Source of the DNA: Pseudomonas fluorescens
GTDB taxonomy: Bacteria; Pseudomonadota; Gammaproteobacteria; Pseudomonadales; Pseudomonadaceae
Assembly (NCBI RefSeq): GCF_001623525.1
Contig: NZ_CP015225.1
Location: forward strand, 1,798,001-1,862,000
Reading direction: 5' to 3'
Length of the DNA: 64,000 bases
Shown piece after piece: positions 17,386 through 27,496 of this stretch. Below the pieces are notes generated by a model. The model worked only from the letters and a program-made list of their open reading frames with translations, made no database searches and was not told the DNA's origin. Position 1 is the stretch's first letter. Each line of letters begins with the position of its first letter. The position numbers and the translations under genes were made by a program.

Positions 17386-18999
17386 TCACGTCCTGATGCT
17401 GGCAAAGTTCTTGGTCAGCTCGAGCAAGGTCGCCCGCAACTCCGGCGGTCGCACGGGCTTGGCCAGGATCGAAATGTTCATGTGCTGCAGCGCATGGCGG
17501 ATTCTCTCGATTTCATGGCCGGTCATGATCATGGCGGGGACTTCCCAGCCCCGTTGTTCGCGAATCGCGGCGATGCATTCGGAACCGGAGACCTTCGTGC
17601 CCAGGTCGAAGTCGGCAATGATGATGTCGCAGTCACTGGTCACGCCCACTCCGTCGCTGTGGGTTTCCACTTCGCACCCCCACTTCTCCAATAGCGCGGA
17701 TGTCGCCATCAGCACGTTGGCGTCATCCTCTACCAGGCACACCCGCAAGCCTTGCAAACGGCTGTGCGCGGACACCGGCCTGTCTACCATCGCCCTTGGC
17801 GCGACCGTTTCCAGCCCCTGAATCATGGCGCGAGTACCCCTGCCGAGCCGGGAGTCCAGTTGGATGTCCAGATTGATCAGGTGGCTGATTCGCTTGACGA
17901 TGGACAACCCCAGGCCCAGCCCCTCGACGTCTTTGTCACGAACGTGGCGCACCCGATAGAACTCCTTGAACACCTCGGGCAGGTGTTCGGCGGCAATGCC
18001 CCGGCCCTTGTCATAGATGACGATGGCCAGGCCACTGCCTTTCGGACGCACGCCGATCAACACCGGTTGGCCGGAGGCATATTTGAGTGTGTTGGAGACC
18101 AGGTTCTGCACCATGGTCGCCAACAGGCCGGCGTTGACATTGACCCAATGCCGGCAAGGCCGCAGGCGCAACTCGACACCGGCCCAGCGTGCGGCTTCGG
18201 TGTTCTGCTTGACCACATCTTGAAGCAGCGTGCCCAGGTGTACGGGTTCGGCCTGCGGTTCAAGCTGCCCGTTATCGAGGGTGTAGATATCGAGAATCGA
18301 ACGAAACAGTTGCGAGACGATGTGCAACGAACGGTCGATGTTGTCCACCAGTCGCAACTCTTCCTGGCCCAACCGGGCATCGCGCAGGCAGGCGGTGAAC
18401 AAGCCGATCGAGTGAATCGGTTGGCGCAAGTCATGACTGGCCTGGGCCAGGAAGCGGGATTTCTCCTGGTTCGCGGCAATCGCCTCTTCCGAAGCGATGC
18501 GGGTTCGGGTCAGCAGGATATGCGCGTAGGCGGGCACCACGATGGTGGTGACGATCAGCGTCAGGAACAGATAAGGTTGACCACGCCAGAACGGCGTGAG
18601 CAGGAAAATCACCACCAGGGTCGACAACGCGATAACGGTTGCCAGCGCCAGGTAGCGCGAACCGAAGCGCATGCCATTGCCCAACGTGACCCAGAGCAAT
18701 GCAGCGTACACCGGTAGCGTACCCTCCCCACCCACGATCAAGGCAAAGGCAAGACTGGCATAATCCAGTGTCATGGCAAAAAGACGACGCAGGAAGAAGT
18801 GCCCGGGCCAGCGCTTGACCGCCATGCGTAGCGGGATAGCGGTGCCGAAGAAAAAGGTCATGTACCACAGGATCGGTACATAGGTTTCGAAGTCGCTGGC
18901 CAGAAAGGCCACCACAATGATGTAGAGCGCTGTACACGCCCCGACCGTCAATCTCAAGGTAGCCTGATCAAGCTCGCTATTCTTTTCCGTCATGGTCAC
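17386..18999 (-). CDS. Hybrid sensor histidine kinase/response regulator (copy 1)
   Basis: 537 aa. Hydrophobic N-terminal half with about six membrane segments (residues 20-165) and no large periplasmic domain. HisKA contains [12 protein letters not shown] with phospho-His H189. The HATPase domain has YDKGRGIA and [13 protein letters not shown]-terminal receiver ([16 protein letters not shown]) follows. It is a paralogue of the kinase at 20743-22437, nearly identical over the H-box. It diverges from the NarL-type regulator gene at 19097, its probable partner. Start at 18999 or the ATG two codons later. Confidence 0.93.
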   Translation of the reverse strand: MTMTEKNSELDQATLRLTVGACTALYIIVVAFLASDFETYVPILWYMTFFFGTAIPLRMAVKRWPGHFFLRRLFAMTLDYASLAFALIVGGEGTLPVYAALLWVTLGNGMRFGSRYLALATVIALSTLVVIFLLTPFWRGQPYLFLTLIVTTIVVPAYAHILLTRTRIASEEAIAANQEKSRFLAQASHDLRQPIHSIGLFTACLRDARLGQEELRLVDNIDRSLHIVSQLFRSILDIYTLDNGQLEPQAEPVHLGTLLQDVVKQNTEAARWAGVELRLRPCRHWVNVNAGLLATMVQNLVSNTLKYASGQPVLIGVRPKGSGLAIVIYDKGRGIAAEHLPEVFKEFYRVRHVRDKDVEGLGLGLSIVKRISHLINLDIQLDSRLGRGTRAMIQGLETVAPRAMVDRPVSAHSRLQGLRVCLVEDDANVLMATSALLEKWGCEVETHSDGVGVTSDCDIIIADFDLGTKVSGSECIAAIREQRGWEVPAMIMTGHEIERIRHALQHMNISILAKPVRPPELRATLLELTKNFASIRT

Positions 19000-19023
19000 T
19001 GGACTATTCCAACATGAAAGGTT

Positions 19024-19039
19024 GTTTCAAACTTGAAAC
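19024..19039. promoter_or_regulatory. Perfect dyad in the kinase/regulator divergent promoter
   Basis: GTTTCAA-AC-TTGAAAC is a perfect 7-bp inverted repeat with a 2-bp centre in the 97-base gap between the divergent hybrid kinase and the LuxR-type regulator. Position and symmetry suit an operator, possibly for the regulator itself. No experimental support. Confidence 0.45.
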
Positions 19040-19096
19040 CCAAGGGGGCAGTTTAGGTTACGATTCGTGAACTGGAAGATCAGAAGGATCTGAAGC

Positions 19097-19735
19097 ATGA
19101 CGTGCAGAGTAATTGTGGCAGATGACCACCCTTTGTTTCGCGAAGGTATGCTGAGAACCATTGAACGACTCATACCGACAGCATCCATAGAACAGGCTGG
19201 AAATCTGGACGAAGTATTGGCGCTGGCACGTTCCGGAGTGGAAGTGGACTCCCTGATACTCGACTTGCGCTTTCCCGGGATCAAATCGTTGCAAGTCATC
19301 GGCCAGTTGCGCGGTGAGTTCAAACGCACCTCGATCATTGTGGTTTCAATGGTGGATGATGTCGATGTTATTTCCCAGGTGATGGCGCTGGGTGCCGACG
19401 GATTCATCGGCAAGAATATCGACCCCGCCGCAATTGCCGACGCCATCAAGGCAATACGCGAAGGCGAAGTGGTGGTGAAGTATCAAGCCGAAAACACGAT
19501 CCTGGACGATGCACTTTCCCAACTGACCGCGCGCCAACGGCAAGTGCTTGGCTTGATCGCCGCCGGCAAGACCAACAAGGAGATAGCCCGGGACCTGGGT
19601 ATCTCCCCGTTCACGGTGCGCATCCATGTCTCAAGCCTGCTCAAATCCCTGGGTGTGCCCACGCGCGCGGCGGCTGCGGCGCAGTTTTCCAACTTCCCAA
19701 GCAATGGTGGATGGCCGGGAAAACAAGACAATTGA
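19097..19735 (+). CDS. NarL/FixJ-family response regulator
   Basis: 212 aa. Receiver domain with acidic residues D9-D10 and phospho-acceptor D56 (LILDLRFPG), and a C-terminal LuxR HTH ([26 protein letters not shown]...). It lies between two paralogous hybrid kinases, so it is the likely output of one or both phosphorelays. AAGGA upstream of the ATG supports the start. It probably regulates the adjacent lipoprotein gene; this is inference. Confidence 0.93.
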   Translation: MTCRVIVADDHPLFREGMLRTIERLIPTASIEQAGNLDEVLALARSGVEVDSLILDLRFPGIKSLQVIGQLRGEFKRTSIIVVSMVDDVDVISQVMALGADGFIGKNIDPAAIADAIKAIREGEVVVKYQAENTILDDALSQLTARQRQVLGLIAAGKTNKEIARDLGISPFTVRIHVSSLLKSLGVPTRAAAAAQFSNFPSNGGWPGKQDN

Positions 19736-20053
19736 ATGTATAACGGCGGCGAATATTAATTGAGCATCACCCTCCGTGCCGGCCCATCTCCGGGGCCATA
19801 GCACACTTGTACTATAGCGTCGCCCAGTACGCTCCCCCTAAGCTGTGGACGCTCCATAAAAAGGCTGTTCGAACAGCCAAATATAAAGAAAGCCAACATG
19901 CCATGCGCCGTGCAGTATCACTGTACCTATTGAAACGTCATGACGTGCGAAGCCTATGGATTTAATAAATCGATAGGCGGCGCAATGCTGAGTCAACTTC
20001 ACCGTGCACGGTTGAAATGGAATGGTCCTGACATCAACTCAAGGTAAGTCATC
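19736..20053. promoter_or_regulatory. Leader region with three palindromes before the lipoprotein gene
   Basis: A 318-base gap with no gene. It holds a perfect 16-bp palindrome GGCTGTTCGAACAGCC (19863-19878), a perfect 12-bp palindrome ACGTCATGACGT (19935-19946) and a 25-bp near-perfect dyad CCTAT-G-GATTTA-A-TAAATC-G-ATAGG (19953-19977). The first could be the end of the regulator transcript or an operator; the other two lie where a promoter or 5' leader of the lipoprotein gene would be. Confidence 0.5.
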
Positions 20054-20551
20054 ATGTCCTTCAAATATGGAAAAACACTTAGAAATGGAATGACGCTGTG
20101 CATGCTGGCGGGCGTACTGAACGGTTGTACAAACACCGGCGACTTGGGTAACTTGATGGGTGCCTTGAATCAGGGTGCCCAGAAATACGACGTCTCTTAC
20201 CTCAAGCAAACGATCATTCCGGGCAAGACGACAAAAGGCCAGATCACTCAAATGTTCGGCGCGCCGACGAATGAAGAGCTCAATTCGACCAGTACCAGCA
20301 ACGAGTCGAACTGGACCTATGAAAAGAGTGATGAGGGCCTGGATAAGTACATGAAGCTGGCCCACAAGTACGTGTCGCCCGAGACGCGCCTGAAGATGTA
20401 CGACACCTCGGCACAACTGTCCAAGGCACAAACCGTGGCCAACGACCTCAGCAGCGTGACCGGCACGAAAGCGGGCCAAAGCCAGACCCAGGGTTCGGTA
20501 TTGACCATCTATTTCGTCGATGACGTCGTGAAGTACTACAGGGTCTACTGA
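20054..20551 (+). CDS. Lipoprotein with BamE/SmpA-like domain
   Basis: 165 aa. Signal sequence ending in a lipobox LNGC (Cys about residue 25), so outer or inner membrane attached. Residues about 52-110 contain IIPGKTTKGQITQMFGAPT, the typical start of a BamE/OmlA-like fold, and the C-terminal VLTIYFVDDVVKYYRVY is the matching end strand. The family usually supports envelope protein assembly or binds other envelope proteins. It lies between the two-component genes and may be a target of that system. Confidence 0.85.
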   Translation: MSFKYGKTLRNGMTLCMLAGVLNGCTNTGDLGNLMGALNQGAQKYDVSYLKQTIIPGKTTKGQITQMFGAPTNEELNSTSTSNESNWTYEKSDEGLDKYMKLAHKYVSPETRLKMYDTSAQLSKAQTVANDLSSVTGTKAGQSQTQGSVLTIYFVDDVVKYYRVY

Positions 20552-20567
20552 CGCAATGGCATTGCCT

Positions 20568-20595
20568 TTGGGGACAGCATCAAGCCTGTCCCCAA
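20568..20595. terminator. Hairpin after the lipoprotein gene
   Basis: TTGGGGACA (20568-20576) pairs with TGTCCCCAA (20587-20595) across a 10-base loop, 17 bases after the stop. A strong stem but no T tract follows, so it may be a transcript-stabilising hairpin or a weak terminator. Confidence 0.55.
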
Positions 20596-20742
20596 CCCTC
20601 ACCTCATTTCTTCCAAGTACCTGCGCTCAAGACGCAAGCCTTGCAGATAACGAACGACTTCGTTCACGTGCTCTCCCGACGCCCTGCGTGGTAGTCCCCT
20701 CCTGAAGTATCCCGGCCCGGGCAACTATTCTGAGTCGCATTG

Positions 20743-22437
20743 ATGGGCCAGCCGCTACGCTATCTCAAGGCACCAGAAGCCCGTGAGGTTCGAAAAACGG
20801 TGGAAAAGAACAGTGAACTCGACCAGGCCACATTACGCCTGACCGTCAGCGCCTGCGCGCTGTTGTATATCGTTATCCTGGCCGGCCTCTATCCAGAAGA
20901 CGCCGCGAGCTACGTACCCATCATTATCTACATCTGTATGTTCATCGTCGTCTCGGTGTTCCTGCGCATGATCATCAAGCGCTGGCCCGGACACTTCTTC
21001 TGGCGGCGCCTTTTCACAATGCTGCATGACTATGCCGGCATCGCATTTGCCATGATCGTCGGTGGAGAGGGCACGCTCCCGGTGTACGCTGCATTACTCT
21101 GGGTCACGCTGGGCAATGGCATGCGCTTCGGCTCGCGCTACCTGGCGCTGGCGACCGTTATCGCATTGTCGAGCCTGGTATTGGTTTTCTGGCTGACCCC
21201 GTTCTGGCATACGCAGCCCTACATGTTCCTGATGCTGATCGTCACCACCATTGTGGTGCCCGCCTACGCGCACATTTTGCTCAAGCGCACACGCATTGCC
21301 TCCGAAGAAGCCATTTTGGCCAATCAGGAGAAATCGCGATTCCTGGCCCAGGCCAGTCATGACCTGCGCCAGCCAATCCACTCCATCGGCCTGTTCACGG
21401 CTTGCCTGCGCGATGCCCGGTTGGGCCAGGAAGAATTGCGACTGGTGGACAACATCGACCGTTCGCTGCACACCGTGTCGCAGCTATTCCGCTCGATCCT
21501 CGATATCTACACCCTCGATCACGGCCAACTGATACCGAAAGCCGACACCGTACACCTGGGCCAATTGCTGCAGGACGTCGTCAAGCAGAACACCGAAGCG
21601 GCCCGCTGGGCCGGCGTCGAGCTGCGTCTGCGCGACTGTCCTTACTGGGTCAGCGTCAATCCCGGTTTGCTGACTACGATGGTCCAGAACCTGCTGTCCA
21701 ACGCGCTCAAATACGCACCCGGCCAACCCGTGCTGATCGGCGTGCGGCGCCAGGGCAAGCGCCTGGCCGTGGTGATCTACGACAAGGGGCGCGGCATCGC
21801 CGCCGAACATTTGCCCGAAGTGTTCAAGGAGTTCTACCGCGTGCGCCATATGCGCGACAAGGATGTCGAGGGCCTTGGCCTCGGCCTGTCCATCGTCAAG
21901 CGCATCAGCCAGATGCTCGACGTCGATATACACATCCGCTCCAAGGTCGGACAAGGCACCCGGGTGGCGATCAGCGGCCTGGAGCCGGCAGCACCATGTG
22001 TCATGGCGCCCAAGGGAGTGCCCGTCGGGAATCGCCTGGACGGGTTACGGGTGTGCTTGGTTGAAGACGACGCCAACGTACTGATGGCGACCTCGGCGCT
22101 GCTGGAAAAATGGGGCTGCGAGGTTGAGGCCCACAGCGACGGCGAAGGGTTGACCAGCGATTGCGACATCGTCATCGCCGACTTCGACCTGGGCACAAAA
22201 GTCTCGGGCGCCGAATGCATTGCCGCACTACGCGAGCAGCGCGGCCGGCAAGTCCCGGCACTGGTCATCACCGGGCATGAGATCGAGCGGATACGCCAAT
22301 CGCTGCAAAGCCTGAGTATCTCGGTGCTGGCCAAGCCCGTGCGACCGCCGGAACTGCGTGCGGTATTGCTTGAATTGGTCAAGCGCATGAATCGCAAGGG
22401 CGAGGCCTCAGCTCACCTCAACCCACCCAGCCGATAG
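20743..22437 (+). CDS. Hybrid sensor histidine kinase/response regulator (copy 2)
   Basis: 564 aa from the ATG at 20743. A GTG at 20800 would match the start of its paralogue ([12 protein letters not shown] against [12 protein letters not shown]), so the real start may be there. Same design as the copy at 17386: about six membrane segments, HisKA with H206 in QASHDLRQP, HATPase, and a C-terminal receiver ([16 protein letters not shown]). The membrane part differs more than the kinase core, which suggests a different signal feeding the same output. The 3' end overlaps the convergent chemoreceptor gene by 20 bases. Confidence 0.92.
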   Translation: MGQPLRYLKAPEAREVRKTVEKNSELDQATLRLTVSACALLYIVILAGLYPEDAASYVPIIIYICMFIVVSVFLRMIIKRWPGHFFWRRLFTMLHDYAGIAFAMIVGGEGTLPVYAALLWVTLGNGMRFGSRYLALATVIALSSLVLVFWLTPFWHTQPYMFLMLIVTTIVVPAYAHILLKRTRIASEEAILANQEKSRFLAQASHDLRQPIHSIGLFTACLRDARLGQEELRLVDNIDRSLHTVSQLFRSILDIYTLDHGQLIPKADTVHLGQLLQDVVKQNTEAARWAGVELRLRDCPYWVSVNPGLLTTMVQNLLSNALKYAPGQPVLIGVRRQGKRLAVVIYDKGRGIAAEHLPEVFKEFYRVRHMRDKDVEGLGLGLSIVKRISQMLDVDIHIRSKVGQGTRVAISGLEPAAPCVMAPKGVPVGNRLDGLRVCLVEDDANVLMATSALLEKWGCEVEAHSDGEGLTSDCDIVIADFDLGTKVSGAECIAALREQRGRQVPALVITGHEIERIRQSLQSLSISVLAKPVRPPELRAVLLELVKRMNRKGEASAHLNPPSR

Positions 22438-23773
22438 CCGTCTTGGGGATCACCTCGGACTCGTCGAGCTTGGACGCAAACATGCTCACGGCCTCAAGTG
22501 CGTCCGTGGTCCCGTTCCTGATTTGCACGATGACCGAACCGGCCTGATCTGCCAGGGTTACGCCGCGCAATGCGCCTTCATGGGTCACGTTCATGCTGGC
22601 GACGGCATCGCGGGTTTCGGAGAGGATCATGCCGATCATTTCGGCAATCTCCGAGGTGGAGCGACTGGTGCGCCCGGCCAGTTGCCGGACCTCGTCGGCC
22701 ACCACCGCGAACCCCCTCCCCTGGTCCCCGGCCCGTGCGGCCTCGATGGCCGCGTTGAGGGCCAGCAGGTTGGTCTGGTCGGCAATGCCGCGAATGGTGT
22801 TGACGATGGCTGTGATCTCTTCCGAACGCGCGCCCAACTGCCCAACCAGACGCGCGGAAGAGCCAATGTTATCGGCAATCTCGCGCATCTCCTTGGCAGT
22901 CTGGTGGATCACCTGGGCACCCTGTTCGGCCACTCGTTCGGTCTCGGCGGAGATATGGTACGCACGGGAAGCGCCACGCGAATCCTCTTCGAATTTCTCC
23001 ACCCGCTCGCTGATGTCACTGGCGAACTTCACGATCTTGCACAACTTGCCTTCGGCGTCGTAGACCGGGTTGTAGCTGGCTTCCAGCCAGACGACTTTGC
23101 CGTTTTTGCCGAGGCGCTTGAATTGGCCGCTGAAAAACTCGCCGGCGTTGAGACGGCGCCAGAAATCACTGTACTCCGAACTGCCAACCAGGCTCGGTTC
23201 GCAGAACATCCGGTGATGCTTGCCCTTGAGCTCTGCCAACGTGTAATTCATGACATTCATGAAGTTGTCGTTGGCGGTCAGGATGTGGCCGCCCAGGTCG
23301 AACTCGATCACGGCCATGGCCCGGTCGAGTGCCGCCAGCCGGCCACGTGTTTCTGCCTCGCTGGCAACCTTGGCGGTGACATCGAGTGCGTACTTGACCA
23401 CCTTCACGACGCGGCCCTGCTCGTCCACTATCGGGTTATAGCTGGCTTCCAGCCAGACGTTCTGCCCTTGCGCGCTACGGCGCTGAAACGTGCCGGAAAC
23501 AAACTGACCGGCGCGCAACTGGTTCCAGAATTCACGGTACTCGGCGCTGCCCACCAGCGCCGGGGTGCAAAAATCCCGATGGGACAGGCCGGCCAATTGA
23601 TCCGCACGGTAGCCCATCGTGCCAAGAAAATTTTCGTTCGCCCGAAGGACCTTGCCATCGGGGCTGAACTCGATAACAGCCATCGACCGCTCCAGGGAGC
23701 CTACCAATCCTTTGTATGTTGCCAATTCGGCCGTCCTAGCCGTCAGTTCGTTTTTTAGTGTTGTATTAAACAT
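22418..23773 (-). CDS. PAS-PAS methyl-accepting chemotaxis protein (BdlA-like)
   Basis: 451 aa, soluble. Two PAS domains (about 25-140 and 147-262) are followed by a short MCP signalling domain with the conserved tip [20 protein letters not shown]. No membrane segments. This is the layout of P. aeruginosa BdlA, a regulator of biofilm dispersion that senses redox or nutrient cues, and of Aer-like soluble receptors. The two PAS domains are clearly duplicated ([10 protein letters not shown] and [10 protein letters not shown]). Its stop is inside the end of the convergent kinase gene. Orthology to BdlA is likely but not proven. Confidence 0.9.
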   Translation of the reverse strand: MFNTTLKNELTARTAELATYKGLVGSLERSMAVIEFSPDGKVLRANENFLGTMGYRADQLAGLSHRDFCTPALVGSAEYREFWNQLRAGQFVSGTFQRRSAQGQNVWLEASYNPIVDEQGRVVKVVKYALDVTAKVASEAETRGRLAALDRAMAVIEFDLGGHILTANDNFMNVMNYTLAELKGKHHRMFCEPSLVGSSEYSDFWRRLNAGEFFSGQFKRLGKNGKVVWLEASYNPVYDAEGKLCKIVKFASDISERVEKFEEDSRGASRAYHISAETERVAEQGAQVIHQTAKEMREIADNIGSSARLVGQLGARSEEITAIVNTIRGIADQTNLLALNAAIEAARAGDQGRGFAVVADEVRQLAGRTSRSTSEIAEMIGMILSETRDAVASMNVTHEGALRGVTLADQAGSVIVQIRNGTTDALEAVSMFASKLDESEVIPKTAIGWVG

Positions 23774-23857
23774 GACGTAACCTCGGTGAACCCTGAAAGT
23801 AACCGGACCTTCTATTCATATCGGCTCGCTGACTGAAGGCTGAACGGTACGCGGTAA

Positions 23858-24781
23858 TCATGTTTCGGCGCCAAAACCCAACGAATCCATCAGCCAGGTT
23901 CTAAAGGCCTGCACTTTTGGCGTGTCGGCTGTTTCATGCGGGCTCACGAAATAAAAGCCGAGGTCAGATTTCAATCGCAGATCAAAGGGGGCAACCAATC
24001 GCCCGGCCTTCAGGTCATCCTCGACATAGGTCGAACGCCCAATGCAGACCCCCAGACCGTCAACCGCAGCCTGAACGGCCATCATCGCAAGGTCGAATGT
24101 CAGCCGGCTGCCTTCGGCCAGTTTTTTCGGCTGGCCAGCGGCGCTCAACCAGGCACTCCAGTCGTCGCGGGTCACCCCACTGACCTGCAACAAGGTGTGC
24201 CGGGCCAGATCGCGCGGATTCTCCAGGACTTTCGGACCTTGCAGCAGCCTGGGGCTGCACACCGGAAAGATCTCATCGGCCATCAGCCAGTCCGCCCGCA
24301 ACCCCTTCCAGTCCCCGGAACCGTAACGAATGGCCGCATCGACGCCGCCCTCACGGAAATTCACTCGTTCGGTAGATGCCGTAACGCGCACGTCAATGTT
24401 GGGAAACGCCTGCTGGAATGACGCCAGTCGCGGCAACAACCATTTGGAAGCAAATGAAACCAGGGTACTGATCGTCAAGACGCTGTTGCTGCGGCTCTGC
24501 AGCAACGTCTGCGTGCAATAGCGCAACTCATGGAACGCCGCGCGAACGCCTGGGAAATAGGCATGTCCTTCGTCTGTCAGGGCCAGGCCATCCTTGAGCC
24601 GCAAGAACAGGCGCACGCCCAGTTCTTCTTCGAGCCGGCGAATTTGATGGCTGATGGCTGTCTGCGTGACGTTCAGCTCTTGCGCAGCCTTGGTAAAGCT
24701 CATATGCCGAGCGGCCGACTCGAATGCTTTAAGGCCATTGAGGGAAGGGATTCTGATGGCCATTGGGCTCGGCTTGCTCAT
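23858..24781 (-). CDS. LysR-family regulator (GcvA-like)
   Basis: 307 aa. HTH with MSFTKAAQELNVTQTAISHQI, then RRLEEELGVRLFLR, the GcvA-type signature. It diverges from the GST gene with about 95 bases between the start codons, so it probably regulates the GST gene. Ligand unknown. Confidence 0.92.
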   Translation of the reverse strand: MSKPSPMAIRIPSLNGLKAFESAARHMSFTKAAQELNVTQTAISHQIRRLEEELGVRLFLRLKDGLALTDEGHAYFPGVRAAFHELRYCTQTLLQSRSNSVLTISTLVSFASKWLLPRLASFQQAFPNIDVRVTASTERVNFREGGVDAAIRYGSGDWKGLRADWLMADEIFPVCSPRLLQGPKVLENPRDLARHTLLQVSGVTRDDWSAWLSAAGQPKKLAEGSRLTFDLAMMAVQAAVDGLGVCIGRSTYVEDDLKAGRLVAPFDLRLKSDLGFYFVSPHETADTPKVQAFRTWLMDSLGFGAET

Positions 24782-24876
24782 GAGGTTTTGTCATACGCTA
24801 GCACTGAAGATGTCGTTTGAAAATGTTCCGGCCCTCGCGGATTCTGACAGCACGTCCCCCCGTCCTCGAGGAAACC

Positions 24877-25476
24877 ATGAAACTGTACTTCGCCCCCATG
24901 ACCTGCTCATTGTCCCCGCACATCGTGCTGCGGGAATTGGGCCTGCCATTTGAATTGATTCGGGTCGACAACAAAACCAAGCGAACTGCCGATGGGCTCG
25001 ATTTCCTGAGCATCAACCCCAAGGGCTACGTGGCAGCCTTGGTGCTGGATAACGGTGATGTCCTGACCGAGGGGCCCGCCATCGTCCAGTACCTGGCCGA
25101 CCTGGTCCCCGCAAACACGCTGGCGCCGGCCAATGGCACTTGGGAGCGGGTTCGCTTGCAGGAATGGTTGAACTTCATTACCTCCGAGCTTCACAGCGGA
25201 TGTGCGCCGCTGTTCAACGCTGATATTGCAGAGTCGACCAAGGCCATCTTCAGGGCAAAACTGTTCAGGCGCCTGGATTACCTCAGCCAGGCCCTTGAAC
25301 GACAGGATTACCTGATGGGCACCTTTGGCCTGGCCGACAGCTATTTGTTTACCGTCCTGAACTGGCTGCCGTTGTTCAATATCCAGATCAGGGATTGGCC
25401 GGCACTGGCGGCGTTCATGGCGCGAATCGCAACACGCCCCAGCGTCCGGGCAGCCATGGCTGCGGAGGCGGCGTAG
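24877..25476 (+). CDS. Glutathione S-transferase (GstA-like)
   Basis: 199 aa from the ATG at 24877, preceded by GAGG at good spacing; the open frame extends upstream to 24817 without a good SD. The N-terminus MKLYFAPMTCSLSPHIVLRE with the catalytic Cys/Ser pair in TCSLS, and ILV-type GPAIVQYLADL, are typical of beta-class bacterial GSTs. The helical C-domain is present. A cytosolic detoxification role is probable, under the divergent LysR. Confidence 0.9.
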   Translation: MKLYFAPMTCSLSPHIVLRELGLPFELIRVDNKTKRTADGLDFLSINPKGYVAALVLDNGDVLTEGPAIVQYLADLVPANTLAPANGTWERVRLQEWLNFITSELHSGCAPLFNADIAESTKAIFRAKLFRRLDYLSQALERQDYLMGTFGLADSYLFTVLNWLPLFNIQIRDWPALAAFMARIATRPSVRAAMAAEAA

Positions 25477-25519
25477 TCATTGGCGGCACATTCCATCTCA
25501 GTGCAACCTGACCTGCCGC

Positions 25520-25611
25520 TATCGCGAGCAAGCTCGCTCACAGTTGTCCGGGGTGATTGTGAGATTCGAGATACACCTCGGCCCTCCTGTGGGAGTGAGC
25601 TTGCTCGCGAT
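25520..25611. repeat. REPIN (REP doublet)
   Basis: Inverted REP pair: ATCGCGAGCAAGCTCGCTCACA on the left and TGTGGGAGTGAGCTTGCTCGCGAT on the right, separated by about 46 bases. It lies between the convergent GST and dehydratase genes. Confidence 0.85.
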
Positions 25612-25630
25612 GACGGCGGCAAGCCCAACC

Positions 25631-26587
25631 TCAGCCAATCAGATTCGCATACACCGGCCGGTCGATATTCCCACCGGAGAGAATCACCGCCACCCTTTTC
25701 CCCCGCATCGTTTCACGCTCCTGCATCAGCGCGGCCAAGGCGGCCGCGCCGGCACCTTCGGCGAGGTTGTGGGTGTCGGTGTAATACGCCCGCATGGCCC
25801 CGGCAATTTCAGCATCGCTGACCGCTACGATTCTCGCCGCCCCGGCCCCATAGATGGCAAAGGCCTCGGGAACGGGTCTGCGCACGGCCAGGCCGTCGGC
25901 AAAGGTATTTGCCGACGCGGTCTCGCATAGCCTGCCCGCTTCAAACGACAACTTCGCCGCGAGGGCCTCGGTGGACACCACGCCCACCACCTGGGTCTTC
26001 AGGCCCAAGGCATCGCGGGCGGCGATGACCGCGCAAATCCCCGAGCCGCAGCCTATCGGCACATAGACGGTGTCCAGGTCCGGCACCGCGTTGAACAGCT
26101 CAAGCCCATAGGTCGCCACGCCCTTGACCAACTCGGGATGGAACGGCGGCACCAGGTAGAGGCCATGCGATTGGGCCAGGCGTACCGCCTCTTCACGGGC
26201 CTCATCGAAATCACGGCCATACTCGACCACCTCGCCGCCAAAACCGCGCATGGCGTTGTTCTTCTCCACCGAGTTACCTTGCGGCACGACGATCAACGCT
26301 TTCAAACCCAATGCGCTGGCCGCCAGCGCCAGGCTCTGGCCGTGGTTGCCGCGAGTCGCCGTGACGATGCCTTTTGCCTCTGGGTGCTCGCGCTTGAGCC
26401 AGCGCACGAAGGTCAGGCCGCCGCGTACCTTGAAGGCCCCCGTCGGGGTGTGATTCTCGTGCTTGACCCACACCGTGCAACCCAGCCGTTCAGCCAACAA
26501 GGGCCAGGCGTACTGGGCGGTGGCGGGCATGACTTCGTATAAGTGGCGGGCAGCTTGTTCGATATCGTCGCGAGTCAGTGTGTGCAT
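25631..26587 (-). CDS. PLP-dependent threonine/serine dehydratase-like enzyme
   Basis: 318 aa, fold-type II PLP enzyme. K53 in HTPTGAFKVRGG is the Schiff-base lysine, GCGSG(I) binds the phosphate and the C-terminal ILSGGN is present. There is no regulatory ACT domain, so it is of the catabolic or threonine-ammonia-lyase-like type (also annotated as hydroxyectoine utilisation dehydratase EutB-like). It diverges from the AraC gene, with 93 bases between the starts, so AraC is a candidate regulator. Exact substrate uncertain. Confidence 0.88.
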   Translation of the reverse strand: MHTLTRDDIEQAARHLYEVMPATAQYAWPLLAERLGCTVWVKHENHTPTGAFKVRGGLTFVRWLKREHPEAKGIVTATRGNHGQSLALAASALGLKALIVVPQGNSVEKNNAMRGFGGEVVEYGRDFDEAREEAVRLAQSHGLYLVPPFHPELVKGVATYGLELFNAVPDLDTVYVPIGCGSGICAVIAARDALGLKTQVVGVVSTEALAAKLSFEAGRLCETASANTFADGLAVRRPVPEAFAIYGAGAARIVAVSDAEIAGAMRAYYTDTHNLAEGAGAAALAALMQERETMRGKRVAVILSGGNIDRPVYANLIG

Positions 26588-26680
26588 GATGGGCCTCCGG
26601 GTTTTTGCCCAGTCTAATCAGGGCTCCATCGGCGGGCTTTCAGAAAACTGACCTGACTTTCTGCTCCTCTCTTCACTACT

Positions 26681-27496
26681 ATGCTGTTCATGAACCCTCG
26701 AAACCGCCAACAGCCGCCCCAGTCCGAACCGGTCCGTCGTATCGAAGCTGGGCCGTGGGCGATCGAATTGCTGCCCGGCTGCGCCTACGCCACCCGCTAT
26801 GTCGCCACCCAGTCGGCGATCGGCTTTGCCTTTGACAGCCAGCGTGGCCTGCACGCCATCGGCAGCGACCGCGTGCAGCCCTTCGAGGCGATCCCCAACG
26901 GCCTGGCATTCGTCCCCGCCGAATGCGACGTGTTCTCCGAATCCCCCTGGGGCGGAGAATACCTGCGGGTCGTGCGCACCGACGGTATGGCATTGCCGGG
27001 GGAACATGCGTTCAACAACCGGATTGACCCGCAGGCCATCACCCTCGCCCTGAGAATGCGCAGCGCACTGCTGCGCGCCACCGCGGAGGATGACTGGGAG
27101 GCCTGGACGCTCGGATTGGCTGAACGGGTGAAGGACCCCAAGACGTTTTCGGCCCCCGTACAAGGGTCCATCACCGGCGGGCGAATGCGCCTGCTCGACG
27201 AGTTCATCGATGCCGGTCTCGACGGTCCGCTGGGGGTCAAGGAAATGGCCGGGCTGCTTGGCTTGTCCGAAGGGTATTTCATACGGGCATTCAAGAATGC
27301 CACCGGCAAAAGCCCGCACAGCTACCTGATCGACCGGCGCCTGGCCAAGGCACGGGCGCTGATGCGCGACTCAACCGCCCGACTAATCGATATCGCCCAC
27401 ACTTGCGGCTTCAACTCCCAGGCGCACATGACCACGCTGTTCAAGCAACGCCTTGGCGTCAGCCCGGCACAGTTGCGCGGCTATTCGAGGCCCTGA
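26681..27496 (+). CDS. AraC-family transcriptional regulator
   Basis: 271 aa. The C-terminal double HTH is clear (GVKEMAGLLGLSEGYFIRAFKNATGKSPHSYL and LIDIAHTCGFNSQAHMTTLFKQ are its two halves). The N-terminal ligand domain is divergent. Start at 26681 or the ATG three codons later (26690). It lies upstream of and co-directional with the ebo-type cluster and divergent from the dehydratase gene; either could be its target. Confidence 0.9.
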   Translation: MLFMNPRNRQQPPQSEPVRRIEAGPWAIELLPGCAYATRYVATQSAIGFAFDSQRGLHAIGSDRVQPFEAIPNGLAFVPAECDVFSESPWGGEYLRVVRTDGMALPGEHAFNNRIDPQAITLALRMRSALLRATAEDDWEAWTLGLAERVKDPKTFSAPVQGSITGGRMRLLDEFIDAGLDGPLGVKEMAGLLGLSEGYFIRAFKNATGKSPHSYLIDRRLAKARALMRDSTARLIDIAHTCGFNSQAHMTTLFKQRLGVSPAQLRGYSRP

